Source of the DNA: Fluviicola sp.
Lineage (GTDB): Bacteria; Bacteroidota; Bacteroidia; Flavobacteriales_D; Crocinitomicaceae
Assembly: GCA_002734065.2 (NCBI GenBank)
Contig: NVXU02000025.1
Span: forward strand, 186,001 to 250,000
Reading direction: 5' to 3'
Length of the DNA stretch: 64,000 bases
The notes under the pieces are model-generated. The model saw only the letters and a program-made list of their open reading frames with translations. It did not search any database and was not told where the DNA came from. Each line of letters opens with the position of its first letter. Position 1 is the first letter of the stretch. Both the position numbers and the translations under genes were made by a program. Positions 17,053 to 27,264 of this stretch are shown piece by piece.

Positions 17053-20000
17053 CTATTGTTTTATGATGTCGTGAACCGTTCTCCCAAATTCATTACCAAT
17101 GCGAATGTAATAAACGCCTTTGGCGAAATCAATTAATTGAAGTTGGTAAGATTGTCCTGAGAAGTTTTCTACTCTATGCAAAAGCTTTCCTTTCGTGTCC
17201 ATTATTTCAATATAATCAATTTCTCCTGTCCATTCTACAGTAATTTCACTTGTCGCAGGGTTAGGATAAATGATTACGCTGTTTATGTCATTTTCTTCTA
17301 TACCTGTGAAGTCAACAAGTGTACAAATAGATGTATCAGAACAAGCTCCATCAGTTACGATGACAGAATAATTGCCAACAGTTGCTGTGGGTGTGAACGA
17401 CTGATTCGTTTCCCCTGCTATTGGATTATTTCCATTGTCACAATCTAACCATTGATAGATTCCGCCGTTAAAATTGGCAGTCAAAATTCCTCCACCATCA
17501 GTTACTGAAACATCAACGGTTTGAACCGTTAAGGTTGTTACAATAACACTGTCACAACCATCTACAGAAGTTAATGAACTCGTATATGTCTGCGATGTGT
17601 TTCCAGTTGTACCATCTGCAAAGGTGTAAGAATCTCCTTGACAAATTGAGGCTGAATTTGACGAATTATACACGGGGTTTACGGTCAATGTTGTCACAAT
17701 AATACTATCACAGCCATTACTATTGGTCAACGTACTTGTCTGCACCTGTGCCGTTGTTCCTGCAGAACCATCAGGGAAAGTGTACGTTACTCCTTGACAA
17801 ATAGCAGCTGATTGCGTCATGTTATCAATAGGATTTATCGTTAAAGTTGTCACAATAACACTATCACAACCATTGCCGTTTGTCAACGTACTTGTTTGTA
17901 CCTGTGCAGTTGTTCCTGTAGAACCATCAGGAAAAGTGTAGGTTGCCCCTTGACAAATAGATGCCGTTTGTGTCATATTGTCAATCGGGTTTACCGTTAA
18001 GGTTGTAACAATTACACTGTCACAGCCTCCCGTACTTAGTAAAGTACTCGTTTGCACTTGTGCAGTTGTTCCCGTACTGCCATCTGGGAATGTGTATGTT
18101 ACTCCTTGACAAATTGATGCTGTTTGTGTGGTGTTAATTGTTGACACAACTGATAAAGTCGTTACAATGATACTGTCACAACCATTCCCGTTTGTTAAAG
18201 TACTTGTTTGCACCTGAGAAGTCGTTCCCGTTGACCCATCAGGGAAAGTATAGGTTGTTCCACTACAAATCGATGCTGTTTGGGTTGTATTATCAACTGG
18301 GTTAACAGTTAAAGTTGTAACTATAGTGCTATCGCATCCATTCCCGTTTGTTAAAATACTTGTTTGCACCTGAGAAGTTGTTCCCGTTGAACCATCAGGG
18401 AAGGTATAAGTTGCTCCACTACAAATGGATGCTGTTTGGGTTGTGTTATCAAGAGTATTCACCGTAATGGTAACTGAAGAACAAATCCCTGGTGTCACAC
18501 AGCCACCTTCTCCTCTCACAAAATAAGTTGTTGTGACTGTTGGAGTAACATACAAAGCCGTTCCTGAGCCAACAGACGTTCCTCCACAAGTTCCAGAGTA
18601 CCATTGCCATGCTGTTGCATTATTTAATGTGCCTGCTGTAACCATAAGTTGAGTAGAATCACCTAAACAAACTGCAGTAGCAGGTGAAGTGGTCGCCGCT
18701 GTTGGGTCATTACAAACAACTGGATTTGTACAAAGTTCGAGTGTCCAGCTTTGCAATTCTCCTCCATCTTGATTAACCATATCAGAGATTGTTAATACCC
18801 AGTTTCCTGTGATACTTTCTCCATTTAATGTCGCCAAAGAACCTGCAGGTTGGTACGTTCCACCACCCACCGGAGGACAAGGAAGTGCTCCAGGTGCAGC
18901 TGCATCATCAAAGTTGAGGTCGAAGTTGTCTTCATTATTACAAATTTGACTCCACAAAGAAACAACCGTTCCAGCAGGGCTCGTCAGTGTAACAACCATA
19001 TCATTTATCCAAGTATGTGTTCCTATTAAGTTAAGCACATTCACATCTGTGATTGTTCCACTACCAGGAATGTTAATCGTTGAAGTTATTGTTGGAGTTC
19101 CAGAAGCAGATATTGTAATTGGTACATCTGTTGCATCTGTTGAAAAACAAGCATCAGTTCCAAAACTAAATGTTGATGACCAAGCTGCTGTTCCACAGCC
19201 GGTAACGGATCTAACTCTCCAATAATAAGTTGTATTTGGACCTAAAGCCACAGATGTATAAGATGCTGTTCCTAGCCCAGTTGCTTGATCCACAATAGAA
19301 GCAAAACCTGCGTCGAGTGCTATGTCAATAGCATAACTAACCCCTACTTCCGGTGCTGTTGTCCAAGTAAAAGTTGTTGGTGTAGCAACCGCTGCTGCTC
19401 CATTCGCAGGACTAATTTGAGAAACCGCTGATGGAGTTCCTCCAGCAATTGATAAAGTTACCGAATTAGTTTTGGTGCCAGATGTGCTGTTACCAGTAAT
19501 CGTCAAGGTATAAACACCCTGTGTAGTAAGACCGGTATTGGAAATAACCAAAATACTTGAGCCAACTGGAGTCACTGTTGAGGGAGTAAAGGTTGCTGTT
19601 GCTCCAACTGGAACTCCCGTAACCGATAAATTAACTGGATCTGTATATCCTCCTATCTGTCCAATGGCAATATTATAAGTAGCATCATTTGGTTGACAAA
19701 CACTCACTGAAGGAGGTGTTGTTGCCATTGTATAATCAAATGTTGCCAAAGTAATTTCAAAATTGTTGTCAGAAATATCGAAGAACGTTCCTCCGGAATT
19801 CATGACCATTATTCTTGCCGTTGTTGTGGCAACATTCGGAACAGTAATTAATTCTGACCCATCATTCGCAACATCATTCGCAACTTGTGTTGGAAAAGTT
19901 AAACCACCATCAGTAGAAAGAAAAATATCAACCGTTGCAGCCGAAACTGGTGCGTTTATCGTATTTGCAACGTCCCAAGTAATCGTTTGTGATGTATTGC

Positions 20001-21708
20001 CTCCCCATACAATTCCAGTAGCAGACGGATAAGTTACCACAAAAGGTCCAGACGTAGCATCTGTTGTTATAGTCGCGTTTCCATGATCAAAACAACCACC
20101 AGAACCAGAAGAATTATCTCTTACGGTCACTCTAAAGTTCATTGTTCTCGTGACAGATGGAATAACCTCCCATGTGGTAGCTGCCCCAGAAGATAGGTCC
20201 GCCAAATTTGGAAAATACCTTGTCGGGCTTAATTCAGAAGGGTTACTTCTGAAGTTTGGGCCTGTTGTTGAGGTTGCAACCGGAGCCTGAGTAGAAATTT
20301 CATTGTCCATTTGCTCCCAATTATAAGTCATGATATCACCATCTGCATCAGAAGCAACAGCCGTTAAAGAAAAAGGAGTATTCGCAGGAACTGTAATTCC
20401 TCCATTCATAGAAATAAGTACTGGTGCTGAATTAGCTAAGGCTGTTATAACTTCACAAGTGTGTCCCGCGCTTGTCACCTCATTGCTCATTTCTTGCAAA
20501 CTGATAGCATGAAAATGATCATCACTGTTAGACTGAACATTTGGTGCGCAGATGCCAGCATAGGCCATTATAGTTGACCCACTTCCAGGCTCATAAGCTG
20601 TGGCATTATTTCTATTCCCACCACAAGAATTATTAAAGGTATGACTACCTCCAAATTGATGCCCTATTTCGTGAGCTACATAATCGATATCAAAAGCATC
20701 TCCTATTGGCGCTCCAGAACCAGTTACTCCTCTTGCTTTATTTGCATTGTTACAAACAACTCCTAAGCCTGCTAATCCACCACTATTTGTTCCAAAAACA
20801 TGCCCAATGTCATAGTTCCCGTTTCCAATCACGGCATCTGTATTTGTCTGATTTTGGTTAATCATAGTGCCTGGATTACCATTTGTAAAAGGGTCCGAAC
20901 CGGCATTTGTATAGATGATAAGATTGTTGTTCGCGATTATAACCATCGTAACAGCCATGTCTCTTTCATAGACACCATTTACCCTGTTCATTGTTGTCAC
21001 CTGTGCAGCCTGAGCAGCTGCAACCGTCCCTCCATGAAAAGCAGTATATTCTCCTGTCGCCGATAAAGCCAATCGATAAGTTCTTAACTCACAAGTACCA
21101 TAGGTCTTTACTATTCCAGTAGTCGCTGCTTTTGCATTTGTTAATTCTTCAATGTCACTGTTAAAAGAACAGTCCTTCACTTTATTGGTAATTAAATCAT
21201 TCTTTTCATAAACAATGTAGAGGTTCGTGTTACCTCTTACAATAGGGTCAATGAAAATCGTTTTTTGACCAGGAGTCATAATCATTGCATGAAAACCGCG
21301 AGGTGTGATATCCAGTTTTACAAAACTTGCATCATCAACACCATGAGCATCATAGGTTTTTATTTCTGGAAATAGCGCTCCAAGGGTTGGGTGCATAGTA
21401 CTGTTCTCCTTTACATTATACTTGTGAAATGTTCCGTCTGGATGTGGTAAAGAAATCTGAGCAATAAATCCACTGTTGGAAAACTCTCTGTGCATAACAC
21501 CTGCAAGACTGTTTTGTAGTTCTTGCACATTCATAGTGAAGTATTTCGCGTTAGAAGCCTGAATTTCAGGAACTCCAGCAAAATGAGCAGCGCTTTTCGT
21601 AGTTTCTACTACCGTAAAGCTTGCTTTTTTAAAGTTTTGAGAATATCCAAGATTTATGGATAAAGAAAACAGGACTGCAAGTCCTATTAAGGTGAGAGTT
21701 TTTTTCAT
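17053..21708 (-). CDS. reprolysin-like metalloprotease with P-domain, six tandem repeats and T9SS sorting tail
   Basis: Large secreted zinc protease, 1551 residues. In order: a signal peptide (residues 1-23, ending GYSQ); a propeptide region; a reprolysin/M12B-like catalytic domain with AHEIGHQFGGSHTF near residues 345-358 (HExxHxxGxxH zinc site) and a Met-turn candidate TIMAYAGIC; Ig-like domains; a fibronectin III-like domain around 760-850; a proprotein-convertase P-domain around 875-1000 (HTWINDMVVTLTSPAG, LNGESITGNWVLTISD); six 52-residue repeats; and a C-terminal type A sorting domain (VIIYPNPATSEITVEW to the end). It is expected at the cell surface or in the medium via the type IX system. 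The substrate is probably protein polymers. The terminator hairpin follows directly. Confidence 0.88.
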   Translation of the reverse strand: MKKTLTLIGLAVLFSLSINLGYSQNFKKASFTVVETTKSAAHFAGVPEIQASNAKYFTMNVQELQNSLAGVMHREFSNSGFIAQISLPHPDGTFHKYNVKENSTMHPTLGALFPEIKTYDAHGVDDASFVKLDITPRGFHAMIMTPGQKTIFIDPIVRGNTNLYIVYEKNDLITNKVKDCSFNSDIEELTNAKAATTGIVKTYGTCELRTYRLALSATGEYTAFHGGTVAAAQAAQVTTMNRVNGVYERDMAVTMVIIANNNLIIYTNAGSDPFTNGNPGTMINQNQTNTDAVIGNGNYDIGHVFGTNSGGLAGLGVVCNNANKARGVTGSGAPIGDAFDIDYVAHEIGHQFGGSHTFNNSCGGNRNNATAYEPGSGSTIMAYAGICAPNVQSNSDDHFHAISLQEMSNEVTSAGHTCEVITALANSAPVLISMNGGITVPANTPFSLTAVASDADGDIMTYNWEQMDNEISTQAPVATSTTGPNFRSNPSELSPTRYFPNLADLSSGAATTWEVIPSVTRTMNFRVTVRDNSSGSGGCFDHGNATITTDATSGPFVVTYPSATGIVWGGNTSQTITWDVANTINAPVSAATVDIFLSTDGGLTFPTQVANDVANDGSELITVPNVATTTARIMVMNSGGTFFDISDNNFEITLATFDYTMATTPPSVSVCQPNDATYNIAIGQIGGYTDPVNLSVTGVPVGATATFTPSTVTPVGSSILVISNTGLTTQGVYTLTITGNSTSGTKTNSVTLSIAGGTPSAVSQISPANGAAAVATPTTFTWTTAPEVGVSYAIDIALDAGFASIVDQATGLGTASYTSVALGPNTTYYWRVRSVTGCGTAAWSSTFSFGTDACFSTDATDVPITISASGTPTITSTINIPGSGTITDVNVLNLIGTHTWINDMVVTLTSPAGTVVSLWSQICNNEDNFDLNFDDAAAPGALPCPPVGGGTYQPAGSLATLNGESITGNWVLTISDMVNQDGGELQSWTLELCTNPVVCNDPTAATTSPATAVCLGDSTQLMVTAGTLNNATAWQWYSGTCGGTSVGSGTALYVTPTVTTTYFVRGEGGCVTPGICSSVTITVNTLDNTTQTASICSGATYTFPDGSTGTTSQVQTSILTNGNGCDSTIVTTLTVNPVDNTTQTASICSGTTYTFPDGSTGTTSQVQTSTLTNGNGCDSIIVTTLSVVSTINTTQTASICQGVTYTFPDGSTGTTAQVQTSTLLSTGGCDSVIVTTLTVNPIDNMTQTASICQGATYTFPDGSTGTTAQVQTSTLTNGNGCDSVIVTTLTINPIDNMTQSAAICQGVTYTFPDGSAGTTAQVQTSTLTNSNGCDSIIVTTLTVNPVYNSSNSASICQGDSYTFADGTTGNTSQTYTSSLTSVDGCDSVIVTTLTVQTVDVSVTDGGGILTANFNGGIYQWLDCDNGNNPIAGETNQSFTPTATVGNYSVIVTDGACSDTSICTLVDFTGIEENDINSVIIYPNPATSEITVEWTGEIDYIEIMDTKGKLLHRVENFSGQSYQLQLIDFAKGVYYIRIGNEFGRTVHDIIKQ
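17515..18455 (-). repeat. six in-frame ~156-bp coding repeats
   Basis: Six copies of a 52-residue unit of the form TQTASICQG-x-TYTFPDGSTGTT, then QVQTSTL-x-NGNGCDS and VIVTTLTVNPIDN, encoded in tandem inside the protease gene. Each unit has two Cys (SIC and GCDS). The DNA copies are similar enough to permit recombination, so copy number may vary among strains. Confidence 0.9.
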
Positions 21709-21841
21709 AATTTATAGTTTTAGCATTGTAAATATATACAAAAAAAAGTAGTGTCGCAAGTGTACAGTCACGAGTTAAACGATTTAGTCGGGTTTTTCGA
21801 TTCTCCCTTTAGCAATTTTCACATTTTTAATCGCATAGTCA

Positions 21842-21869
21842 TTTGGTGTTCAGAATAAAATTATCTTTG
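21842..21869 (+). promoter_or_regulatory. promoter of the acyl-CoA carboxylase gene
   Basis: TTTG at 21842-21845 and TATCTTTG at 21862-21869 (spacer 16 nt) lie 38 nt before the ATG. Confidence 0.6.
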
Positions 21870-21906
21870 TCATCAGTAATTATTTTGATGCTTAAAATCA
21901 ATTGTA

Positions 21907-23448
21907 ATGGACAAAAATCAGGACTTATTAGACAGACGCGAAGCCTCTAAGTTAGGAGGTGGAGAAAAGCGAATTGAACGTCAACATTCTCAAGGAAAAT
22001 TAACAGCCAGAGAAAGAGTGACATTGTTAATGGACGAAGGTTCGTTTAATGAAATTGGTCAATTTGTGGAGCATCGTTCCACTTCTTTTGGGTTAGAAAA
22101 GAATAAAATTCCAGGGGATGGTGTTGTAACGGGCTACGGAACTGTTCACGGGCGATTGATTTATGTCTTTTCACAAGATTTTACTGTTCTTGGAGGCTCT
22201 CTTTCTGAAACACACGCCGCAAAAATTTGCCGCGTAATGGATTTAGCCATGCAAAATGGAGCTCCATTAATTGGACTGAATGATTCAGGAGGAGCAAGAA
22301 TTCAAGAAGGTGTTGTTTCTTTGGCAGGTTATGCAGATATTTTCTACAGAAACACAAGAGCATCGGGAGTGATTCCACAATTGAGTGTGATTATGGGTCC
22401 TTGTGCAGGTGGAGCTGTTTATTCTCCAGCACTAACTGATTTTACCATCATGGTAGAAGATACATCTTATATGTTTGTTACTGGACCAAATGTTGTAAAA
22501 ACGGTAACACACGAAGAGGTTACTTCAGAAGAGTTAGGTGGAGCAAAAACACATGCTGAGAAATCAGGAGTGAACCACTTTACCGCTGGAAATGACATAG
22601 AAGCATTGAAAAAAGTGCGTGATTTAGTAACTTTTATGCCGCAAAACTGCAATGAACTGGCTCCTGCACCAACAATGTGGAACTTTAAAGAGTCTAAATT
22701 AGAAGGAATAAAGAACATTCTCCCAGAGAACAATCAAATGCCTTATGACATTCGCAAGGTGATTGAAGCAAGCATCGATGACAATTCTTTCAGAGAAGTT
22801 CACGAAGATTTTGCAAAAAACATTGTTGTTGGTTTTGCAAGAGTAGAAGGTCGTTCTGTGGGAATTGTTGCCAACCAACCTGCCTCAATGGCGGGAGTAC
22901 TTGACATTGATTCTTCGAGAAAAGGAGCTCGCTTTGTTCGTTTTTGCGATGCGTTTAACATTCCACTATTGGTTTTTGAAGATGTTCCAGGATTTTTGCC
23001 CGGCACTGACCAAGAATGGCGAGGAATTATTACCAACGGAGCCAAATTGTTATACGCTTTTGCCGAAGCAACCGTTCCGAGAATCACTGTGATCACTCGA
23101 AAAGCCTATGGCGGTGCTTTTGATGTAATGAATTCTAAAAGCATTGGTTCTGACTTGAATTTTGCTTGGCCAACGGCAGAAATTGCAGTAATGGGAGCAA
23201 AAGGGGCTGCAGAAATCATCTTTAAACGAGAAATTAAGGAGGCTGAGAATCCAGAAGCAAAATGGTTAGAGAAGGAACAAGAGTACGCAGAAATGTTTGC
23301 AAATCCTTACAGAGCAGCAGAGCGTGGAATCATAGACGATGTTATTCTCCCTGAAGAAACCAGGGCAAAAATAATTGCAGGGTTTAAGATGTTGGAAAAT
23401 AAAGCGGAAACTTTGCCGAAGAAGAAGCACGGAAATATTCCTTTATAG
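21907..23448 (+). CDS. acyl-CoA carboxylase, carboxyltransferase (beta) subunit
   Basis: Carboxyltransferase half of a biotin-dependent acyl-CoA carboxylase, most like propionyl-CoA carboxylase beta or methylmalonyl-CoA decarboxylase alpha, 513 residues. Visible landmarks: [18 protein letters not shown] near residue 30; [13 protein letters not shown]; the first oxyanion region [33 protein letters not shown]; and the second-half [52 protein letters not shown]. Substrate choice between acetyl- and propionyl-CoA cannot be settled by eye. The biotin carboxylase and biotin carrier partners are not adjacent. Its last 6 bases overlap the 3' end of the convergent ABC permease gene. Confidence 0.92.
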   Translation: MDKNQDLLDRREASKLGGGEKRIERQHSQGKLTARERVTLLMDEGSFNEIGQFVEHRSTSFGLEKNKIPGDGVVTGYGTVHGRLIYVFSQDFTVLGGSLSETHAAKICRVMDLAMQNGAPLIGLNDSGGARIQEGVVSLAGYADIFYRNTRASGVIPQLSVIMGPCAGGAVYSPALTDFTIMVEDTSYMFVTGPNVVKTVTHEEVTSEELGGAKTHAEKSGVNHFTAGNDIEALKKVRDLVTFMPQNCNELAPAPTMWNFKESKLEGIKNILPENNQMPYDIRKVIEASIDDNSFREVHEDFAKNIVVGFARVEGRSVGIVANQPASMAGVLDIDSSRKGARFVRFCDAFNIPLLVFEDVPGFLPGTDQEWRGIITNGAKLLYAFAEATVPRITVITRKAYGGAFDVMNSKSIGSDLNFAWPTAEIAVMGAKGAAEIIFKREIKEAENPEAKWLEKEQEYAEMFANPYRAAERGIIDDVILPEETRAKIIAGFKMLENKAETLPKKKHGNIPL

Positions 23449-24225
23449 GTCTCTTTTTTTTAGAATTACCCTCGACAGAATTATAAATATAATGATGTAA
23501 CCTATAGCAACTGCTGTTCGGATGGGTTGTGAAATAATCAAAGCAAATCCCTCTGCCTGCGGTCCTTCTAACATAGCTATTTGCTCTTGTAAAATTGGAA
23601 ACGGAGTTAAATCTGCAAAGATATTCATCGGGATAAATTGAGACCCTATTGCCCCAAGAACAAAATAAAATATAAACTTGAAGACAAAAAGTATCGCATA
23701 AATAACGATTGACAAAGCCGGTTTTTTAAGTAAAATAGCCAACAAAAAAGCTAATGTAAAGTACCCCAATGTCTGAATAAAGTATATGCCTACAAAGTAG
23801 AAATTTTCAAAAACAGATACTATTTCGTCTGAATAAAGGAACCCAAAAAACAAGGCCATTAAAATAGTATAAAGAGCAACAACCAACGCTAATACAAATA
23901 CTATTAAGAACTTTGCTGTTATTACTTGCCCTCGACTTAAACCATCTATGATATTCTGCTTAAATGTTCTAAAATTAAAGTCATTCGTAACAATTAAAAC
24001 CACCAAGATTCCCAGAAGCATGTTGAAAATACTCGCTACATAAGTCACAAAATTCCATGTGTGCGGGAAATGTAATTTGTCTGAACCATTAAGCAAAGGC
24101 GGACGTTCCAACTGAGCGAATCCGAAAATTGCCAACGGCACCATTACCGCATAGATAATTAGCATCACCCAAAACGTAGAGTAATGACGCAATTTGCTGT
24201 ATTCTATTTTTAATAAGTGTATCAT
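23443..24225 (-). CDS. ABC-2 type transporter permease
   Basis: Membrane partner of the adjacent ATPase, 260 residues with six hydrophobic segments (first [18 protein letters not shown], last [17 protein letters not shown]). The segment [31 protein letters not shown] is typical of ABC-2 permeases of the bacitracin/gliding type. Its ATG overlaps the ATPase stop (TAATG), so the pair is coupled. The substrate is unknown. In Bacteroidota such two-gene exporters include GldA/GldF-like systems, but nothing here proves that link. Confidence 0.85.
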   Translation of the reverse strand: MIHLLKIEYSKLRHYSTFWVMLIIYAVMVPLAIFGFAQLERPPLLNGSDKLHFPHTWNFVTYVASIFNMLLGILVVLIVTNDFNFRTFKQNIIDGLSRGQVITAKFLIVFVLALVVALYTILMALFFGFLYSDEIVSVFENFYFVGIYFIQTLGYFTLAFLLAILLKKPALSIVIYAILFVFKFIFYFVLGAIGSQFIPMNIFADLTPFPILQEQIAMLEGPQAEGFALIISQPIRTAVAIGYIIIFIILSRVILKKRDL

Positions 24226-25121
24226 TACTTTACGATTTCTAAAAATTGCGTTTCTAAACTCTGCGTGTGCACTTTTAATTGTGACAAAACAATTCCTTTA
24301 TCAAAAAAGAACTGATTTAAACTTTCTGGTGTAGTTTCTTTACTAACTTTAAGAATGATTTCCTTTTCTGAGGACTTAAAAACACCCATTTCCGCATTTT
24401 CGTCAATCAACTGAGTTAATTTCGACATGTCTGTTGAGGCGACAATGATATAGTTCTCTGTTCCGATTATCTCTTCAATTGTTCCTTGCTTAATCAGTTT
24501 TCCAAATTTTAAAATCGCAACATCTGTGCAGACTTTTTCTATTTCATCCAAAATATGCGAAGCAATGATGATCGTCTTATTATTTTTTGAAATTTTAAGA
24601 ATCAACTCTCGTATCTCTGCAATTCCTTGTGGGTCTAGTCCATTTGTTGGTTCATCCAAGACCAACACATCAGGATCTCCCAACAATGCACTTGCAATGG
24701 CCAGTCGTTGTTTCATTCCCAGTGAAAATGTTTTGAATTTAGAGTCTTTTCTGTCGAATAAATTCACTTCTTTCAGAACCTCTTCTATTTGAGGTGTTGG
24801 AGCTTCGATGTTTTTAATTTTCGCTACAATTTTCAAGTTTCTAACAGCAGAAAGATAAGGATAGAAATTAGGAGTCTCCAAAAGAGAACCTATATTTTTT
24901 CGGTTTTCCGTCTTGTCGCCATTCTCAAACCAAGAATAATTTCCTGATTTTTGGCGAATGACCCCGAGAAGAATTCCCAAAGTGGTGGTTTTTCCACTGC
25001 CATTTGGTCCTAATAAACCAAAAACAGTTCCTTGCTTGACCTGCAGGTTTAAATCGCTCAATGCGTTTACATCCTTATAGGATTTAGATAAACCGTTGAC
25101 TTGAAGAATGATATTGCTCAA
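24225..25121 (-). CDS. ABC transporter ATP-binding protein
   Basis: Cytosolic ATPase of a two-gene ABC-2 exporter, 298 residues. Walker A is LLGPNGSGKTTTLGILLG (about residues 35-52), the signature is FSLGMKQRLAIASALLG, and Walker B is VLVLDEPTNGLDPQGIAEIR with the switch His in IIIASHILDEIEKVC. The C-terminal 80 residues after the ABC core (VASTDMSKLTQLIDE...) are the usual extension of the CcmA/drug-exporter class. It is coupled by TAATG to the permease. Confidence 0.92.
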   Translation of the reverse strand: MSNIILQVNGLSKSYKDVNALSDLNLQVKQGTVFGLLGPNGSGKTTTLGILLGVIRQKSGNYSWFENGDKTENRKNIGSLLETPNFYPYLSAVRNLKIVAKIKNIEAPTPQIEEVLKEVNLFDRKDSKFKTFSLGMKQRLAIASALLGDPDVLVLDEPTNGLDPQGIAEIRELILKISKNNKTIIIASHILDEIEKVCTDVAILKFGKLIKQGTIEEIIGTENYIIVASTDMSKLTQLIDENAEMGVFKSSEKEIILKVSKETTPESLNQFFFDKGIVLSQLKVHTQSLETQFLEIVK

Positions 25122-25225
25122 GGTGAATGTTGTTTTAAACGACTAAAATAGTTTAAAATTTAAGACCAAGCTCTTGTAACGAATAATTCTTCATTCTTAA
25201 CTCTTCATTCTTCATTAATTACAAT

Positions 25226-25233
25226 TATCTTTG
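25226..25233 (+). promoter_or_regulatory. -7 element of aspS
   Basis: TATCTTTG 18 nt before the ATG fits the Bacteroidota -7 consensus; no clear -33 TTTG is seen. The upstream spacer holds TTCATTCTT-type short repeats (about 25189-25216). Confidence 0.5.
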
Positions 25234-25250
25234 TCCACTAATTTATTTAC

Positions 25251-26996
25251 ATGTATAGATCTCACACTTGCGGCGAATTACGCCCTTCTCATATAGGACA
25301 AACAGTTACACTTTCTGGATGGTTGCAAAAATCACGCGACCTCGGTGGAATGACTTTTATCGATTTGCGCGATAGATACGGAATTACACAGCTCGCATTC
25401 AACATGGAAGAGAATGCTGCAATTTGTCAAGAAGCAAGAAAATTAGGTCGAGAATTCGTTCTTAAAATTGAAGGAGAAGTCATTGAGCGTTCTAGCAAGA
25501 ATAAAAACATTCCTACTGGAGAAATTGAAATTAAAGTTGCAAAAATTACCGTTCTAAATGGTTCTAAAACTCCTCCTTTCACCATAGAAGATGAAACGGA
25601 TGGTGGAGAAGAAATTCGTGCACAATACCGTTATTTAGATTTACGAAGAACGACAATCAGAGAAAAATTATTGCTCAGAAATAAGGTTGCCTTAGAAACA
25701 CGAAAGTATTTAGATTCGCAAGAATTCATCGATGTCGAAACGCCTGTTTTAATTAAATCAACTCCGGAAGGAGCAAGAGACTTTGTGGTTCCAAGCAGAA
25801 TGAACGAAGGACAGTTTTACGCTTTACCGCAATCTCCGCAAACATTCAAGCAGCTGTTAATGGTTTCAGGTTTTGATAGATACTACCAAATCGTAAAATG
25901 CTTCAGAGATGAAGATTTACGTGCAGATAGACAGCCAGAATTCACTCAAATTGATTGCGAAATGGCATTCGTGGAACAAGAAGATATCCTAAACACCTTT
26001 GAAGGGATGATTCAGCATCTTTTTAGAGAAGTTAGAGGAGTAGAATTAGATGCGAAATTTCCAAGAATGACTTACGCCGAAGCAATGGAAAAATATGGTT
26101 CTGATAAACCAGACATTCGTTTTGCCTTGGAATTTGTGAATATGAACGATGTTACCAAAGGTAAAAACTTCGGAATTTTTGACGATGCGGAATTGGTTCT
26201 TGCCATCAACGCACACGACTGCGCAGGTTATACAAGAAAACAATTGGATAAATTAACAGACTGGGTTCGCCGACCTCAAATTGGCGCAAAAGGATTGATT
26301 TATTTGAAATGCAACGAAGACGGAACCTTCAAATCGTCGGTTGATAAATTCTATTCTCAAGAAGATTTGGCAGAATGGGCAAAAACAGCCAATGCCAAAG
26401 CAGGAGATTTATTATTGCTTCTGAGCGGTGACACAGATAAAGTTCGCAAGCAAATGAACGAGTTGCGTTTACACATGGGGGATGAATTAGGATTGCGAAA
26501 TCCAAACGTATTCAAACCTTTATGGGTCATTGATTTTCCATTGTTAGAATGGGACGAAGACAGCAACCGTTATCATGCAATGCACCATCCATTTACTTCT
26601 CCAAAACCAGAAGACATGGATTTAATTGATACAGACCCTGGAAAAGTAAGAGCAAATGCTTACGATTTAGCAATGAATGGCGTTGAATTAGGTGGTGGTT
26701 CTATCAGAATTCACGACAGAGACGTTCAATCGCGCATGTTTGACCTTCTCGGATTCTCTAAAGAAGAAGCAGAAGCACAATTCGGATTTTTACTATCAGC
26801 TTTTGAATATGGAGCACCTCCTCACGGTGGATTAGCTTTCGGATTAGACAGGTTGGTTGCAACAATGGGCGGTTCAGATTCTATCCGTGATTACATCGCC
26901 TTCCCGAAGAATAACAGTGGTCGTGATGTGATGATAGATGCACCTTCTCCGTTGAATGATGAACAAATGGATGAATTAGGGTTGAGGTTGAGGTAA
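25251..26996 (+). CDS. aspS: aspartate--tRNA ligase
   Basis: Class II aminoacyl-tRNA synthetase that charges tRNA-Asp, 581 residues, standard bacterial length. The N-terminal OB fold is visible ([26 protein letters not shown]). Motif 2 is [18 protein letters not shown], the bacterial GAD insertion lies in the middle, and motif 3 is [27 protein letters not shown] near the C-terminus. The C-terminal tail [14 protein letters not shown] is typical. Whether the enzyme discriminates Asp/Asn cannot be read with certainty. It is followed 25 nt after the stop by the dispersed 3'-side element. Confidence 0.97.
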   Translation: MYRSHTCGELRPSHIGQTVTLSGWLQKSRDLGGMTFIDLRDRYGITQLAFNMEENAAICQEARKLGREFVLKIEGEVIERSSKNKNIPTGEIEIKVAKITVLNGSKTPPFTIEDETDGGEEIRAQYRYLDLRRTTIREKLLLRNKVALETRKYLDSQEFIDVETPVLIKSTPEGARDFVVPSRMNEGQFYALPQSPQTFKQLLMVSGFDRYYQIVKCFRDEDLRADRQPEFTQIDCEMAFVEQEDILNTFEGMIQHLFREVRGVELDAKFPRMTYAEAMEKYGSDKPDIRFALEFVNMNDVTKGKNFGIFDDAELVLAINAHDCAGYTRKQLDKLTDWVRRPQIGAKGLIYLKCNEDGTFKSSVDKFYSQEDLAEWAKTANAKAGDLLLLLSGDTDKVRKQMNELRLHMGDELGLRNPNVFKPLWVIDFPLLEWDEDSNRYHAMHHPFTSPKPEDMDLIDTDPGKVRANAYDLAMNGVELGGGSIRIHDRDVQSRMFDLLGFSKEEAEAQFGFLLSAFEYGAPPHGGLAFGLDRLVATMGGSDSIRDYIAFPKNNSGRDVMIDAPSPLNDEQMDELGLRLR

Positions 26997-27020
26997 AGTA
27001 GGTCATTTGTTTCGAAGCTT

Positions 27021-27201
27021 TGCGCATTATATGTTCTTTTCGCACAAATCAAACTTAAATGAAGCAAAAATTCGGAGCTGTTTGATCCGTCTTTTTTGAC
27101 GGAGAGTTCTTCGAATTTGCGGAATGGAGTTTAGATGCGTGAAAAGGTTATATCAGCGCTAGACTTTTTTGTTACTTTTTTTGGCAATGAAAAAAAGTAA
27201 A
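27021..27201 (+). repeat. dispersed ~180-bp 3'-side element, copy 2
   Basis: Begins TGCGCATTATATGTTCTTTT 25 nt after the aspS stop and ends in TTACTTTTTTTGGCAATGAAAAAAAGTAA, a hairpin. It is reverse-complementary to 10156-10330 in window orientation but parallel with respect to the upstream gene. This copy has an extra internal hairpin, CCGTC-TTTTTT-GACGG. Confidence 0.85.
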
Positions 27202-27264
27202 AGCCAATAATTAAGTACCTTAGTCAATTCATTATCGAATAGAGACAAAATTTTAGCACAAAAA

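Noticed and set aside
17515-18455. Regular ~156-bp repeats that could be taken for a CRISPR-like array
   Set aside because: The repeats are contiguous, have no unique spacers and translate in frame as 52-residue protein units inside a secreted protease.
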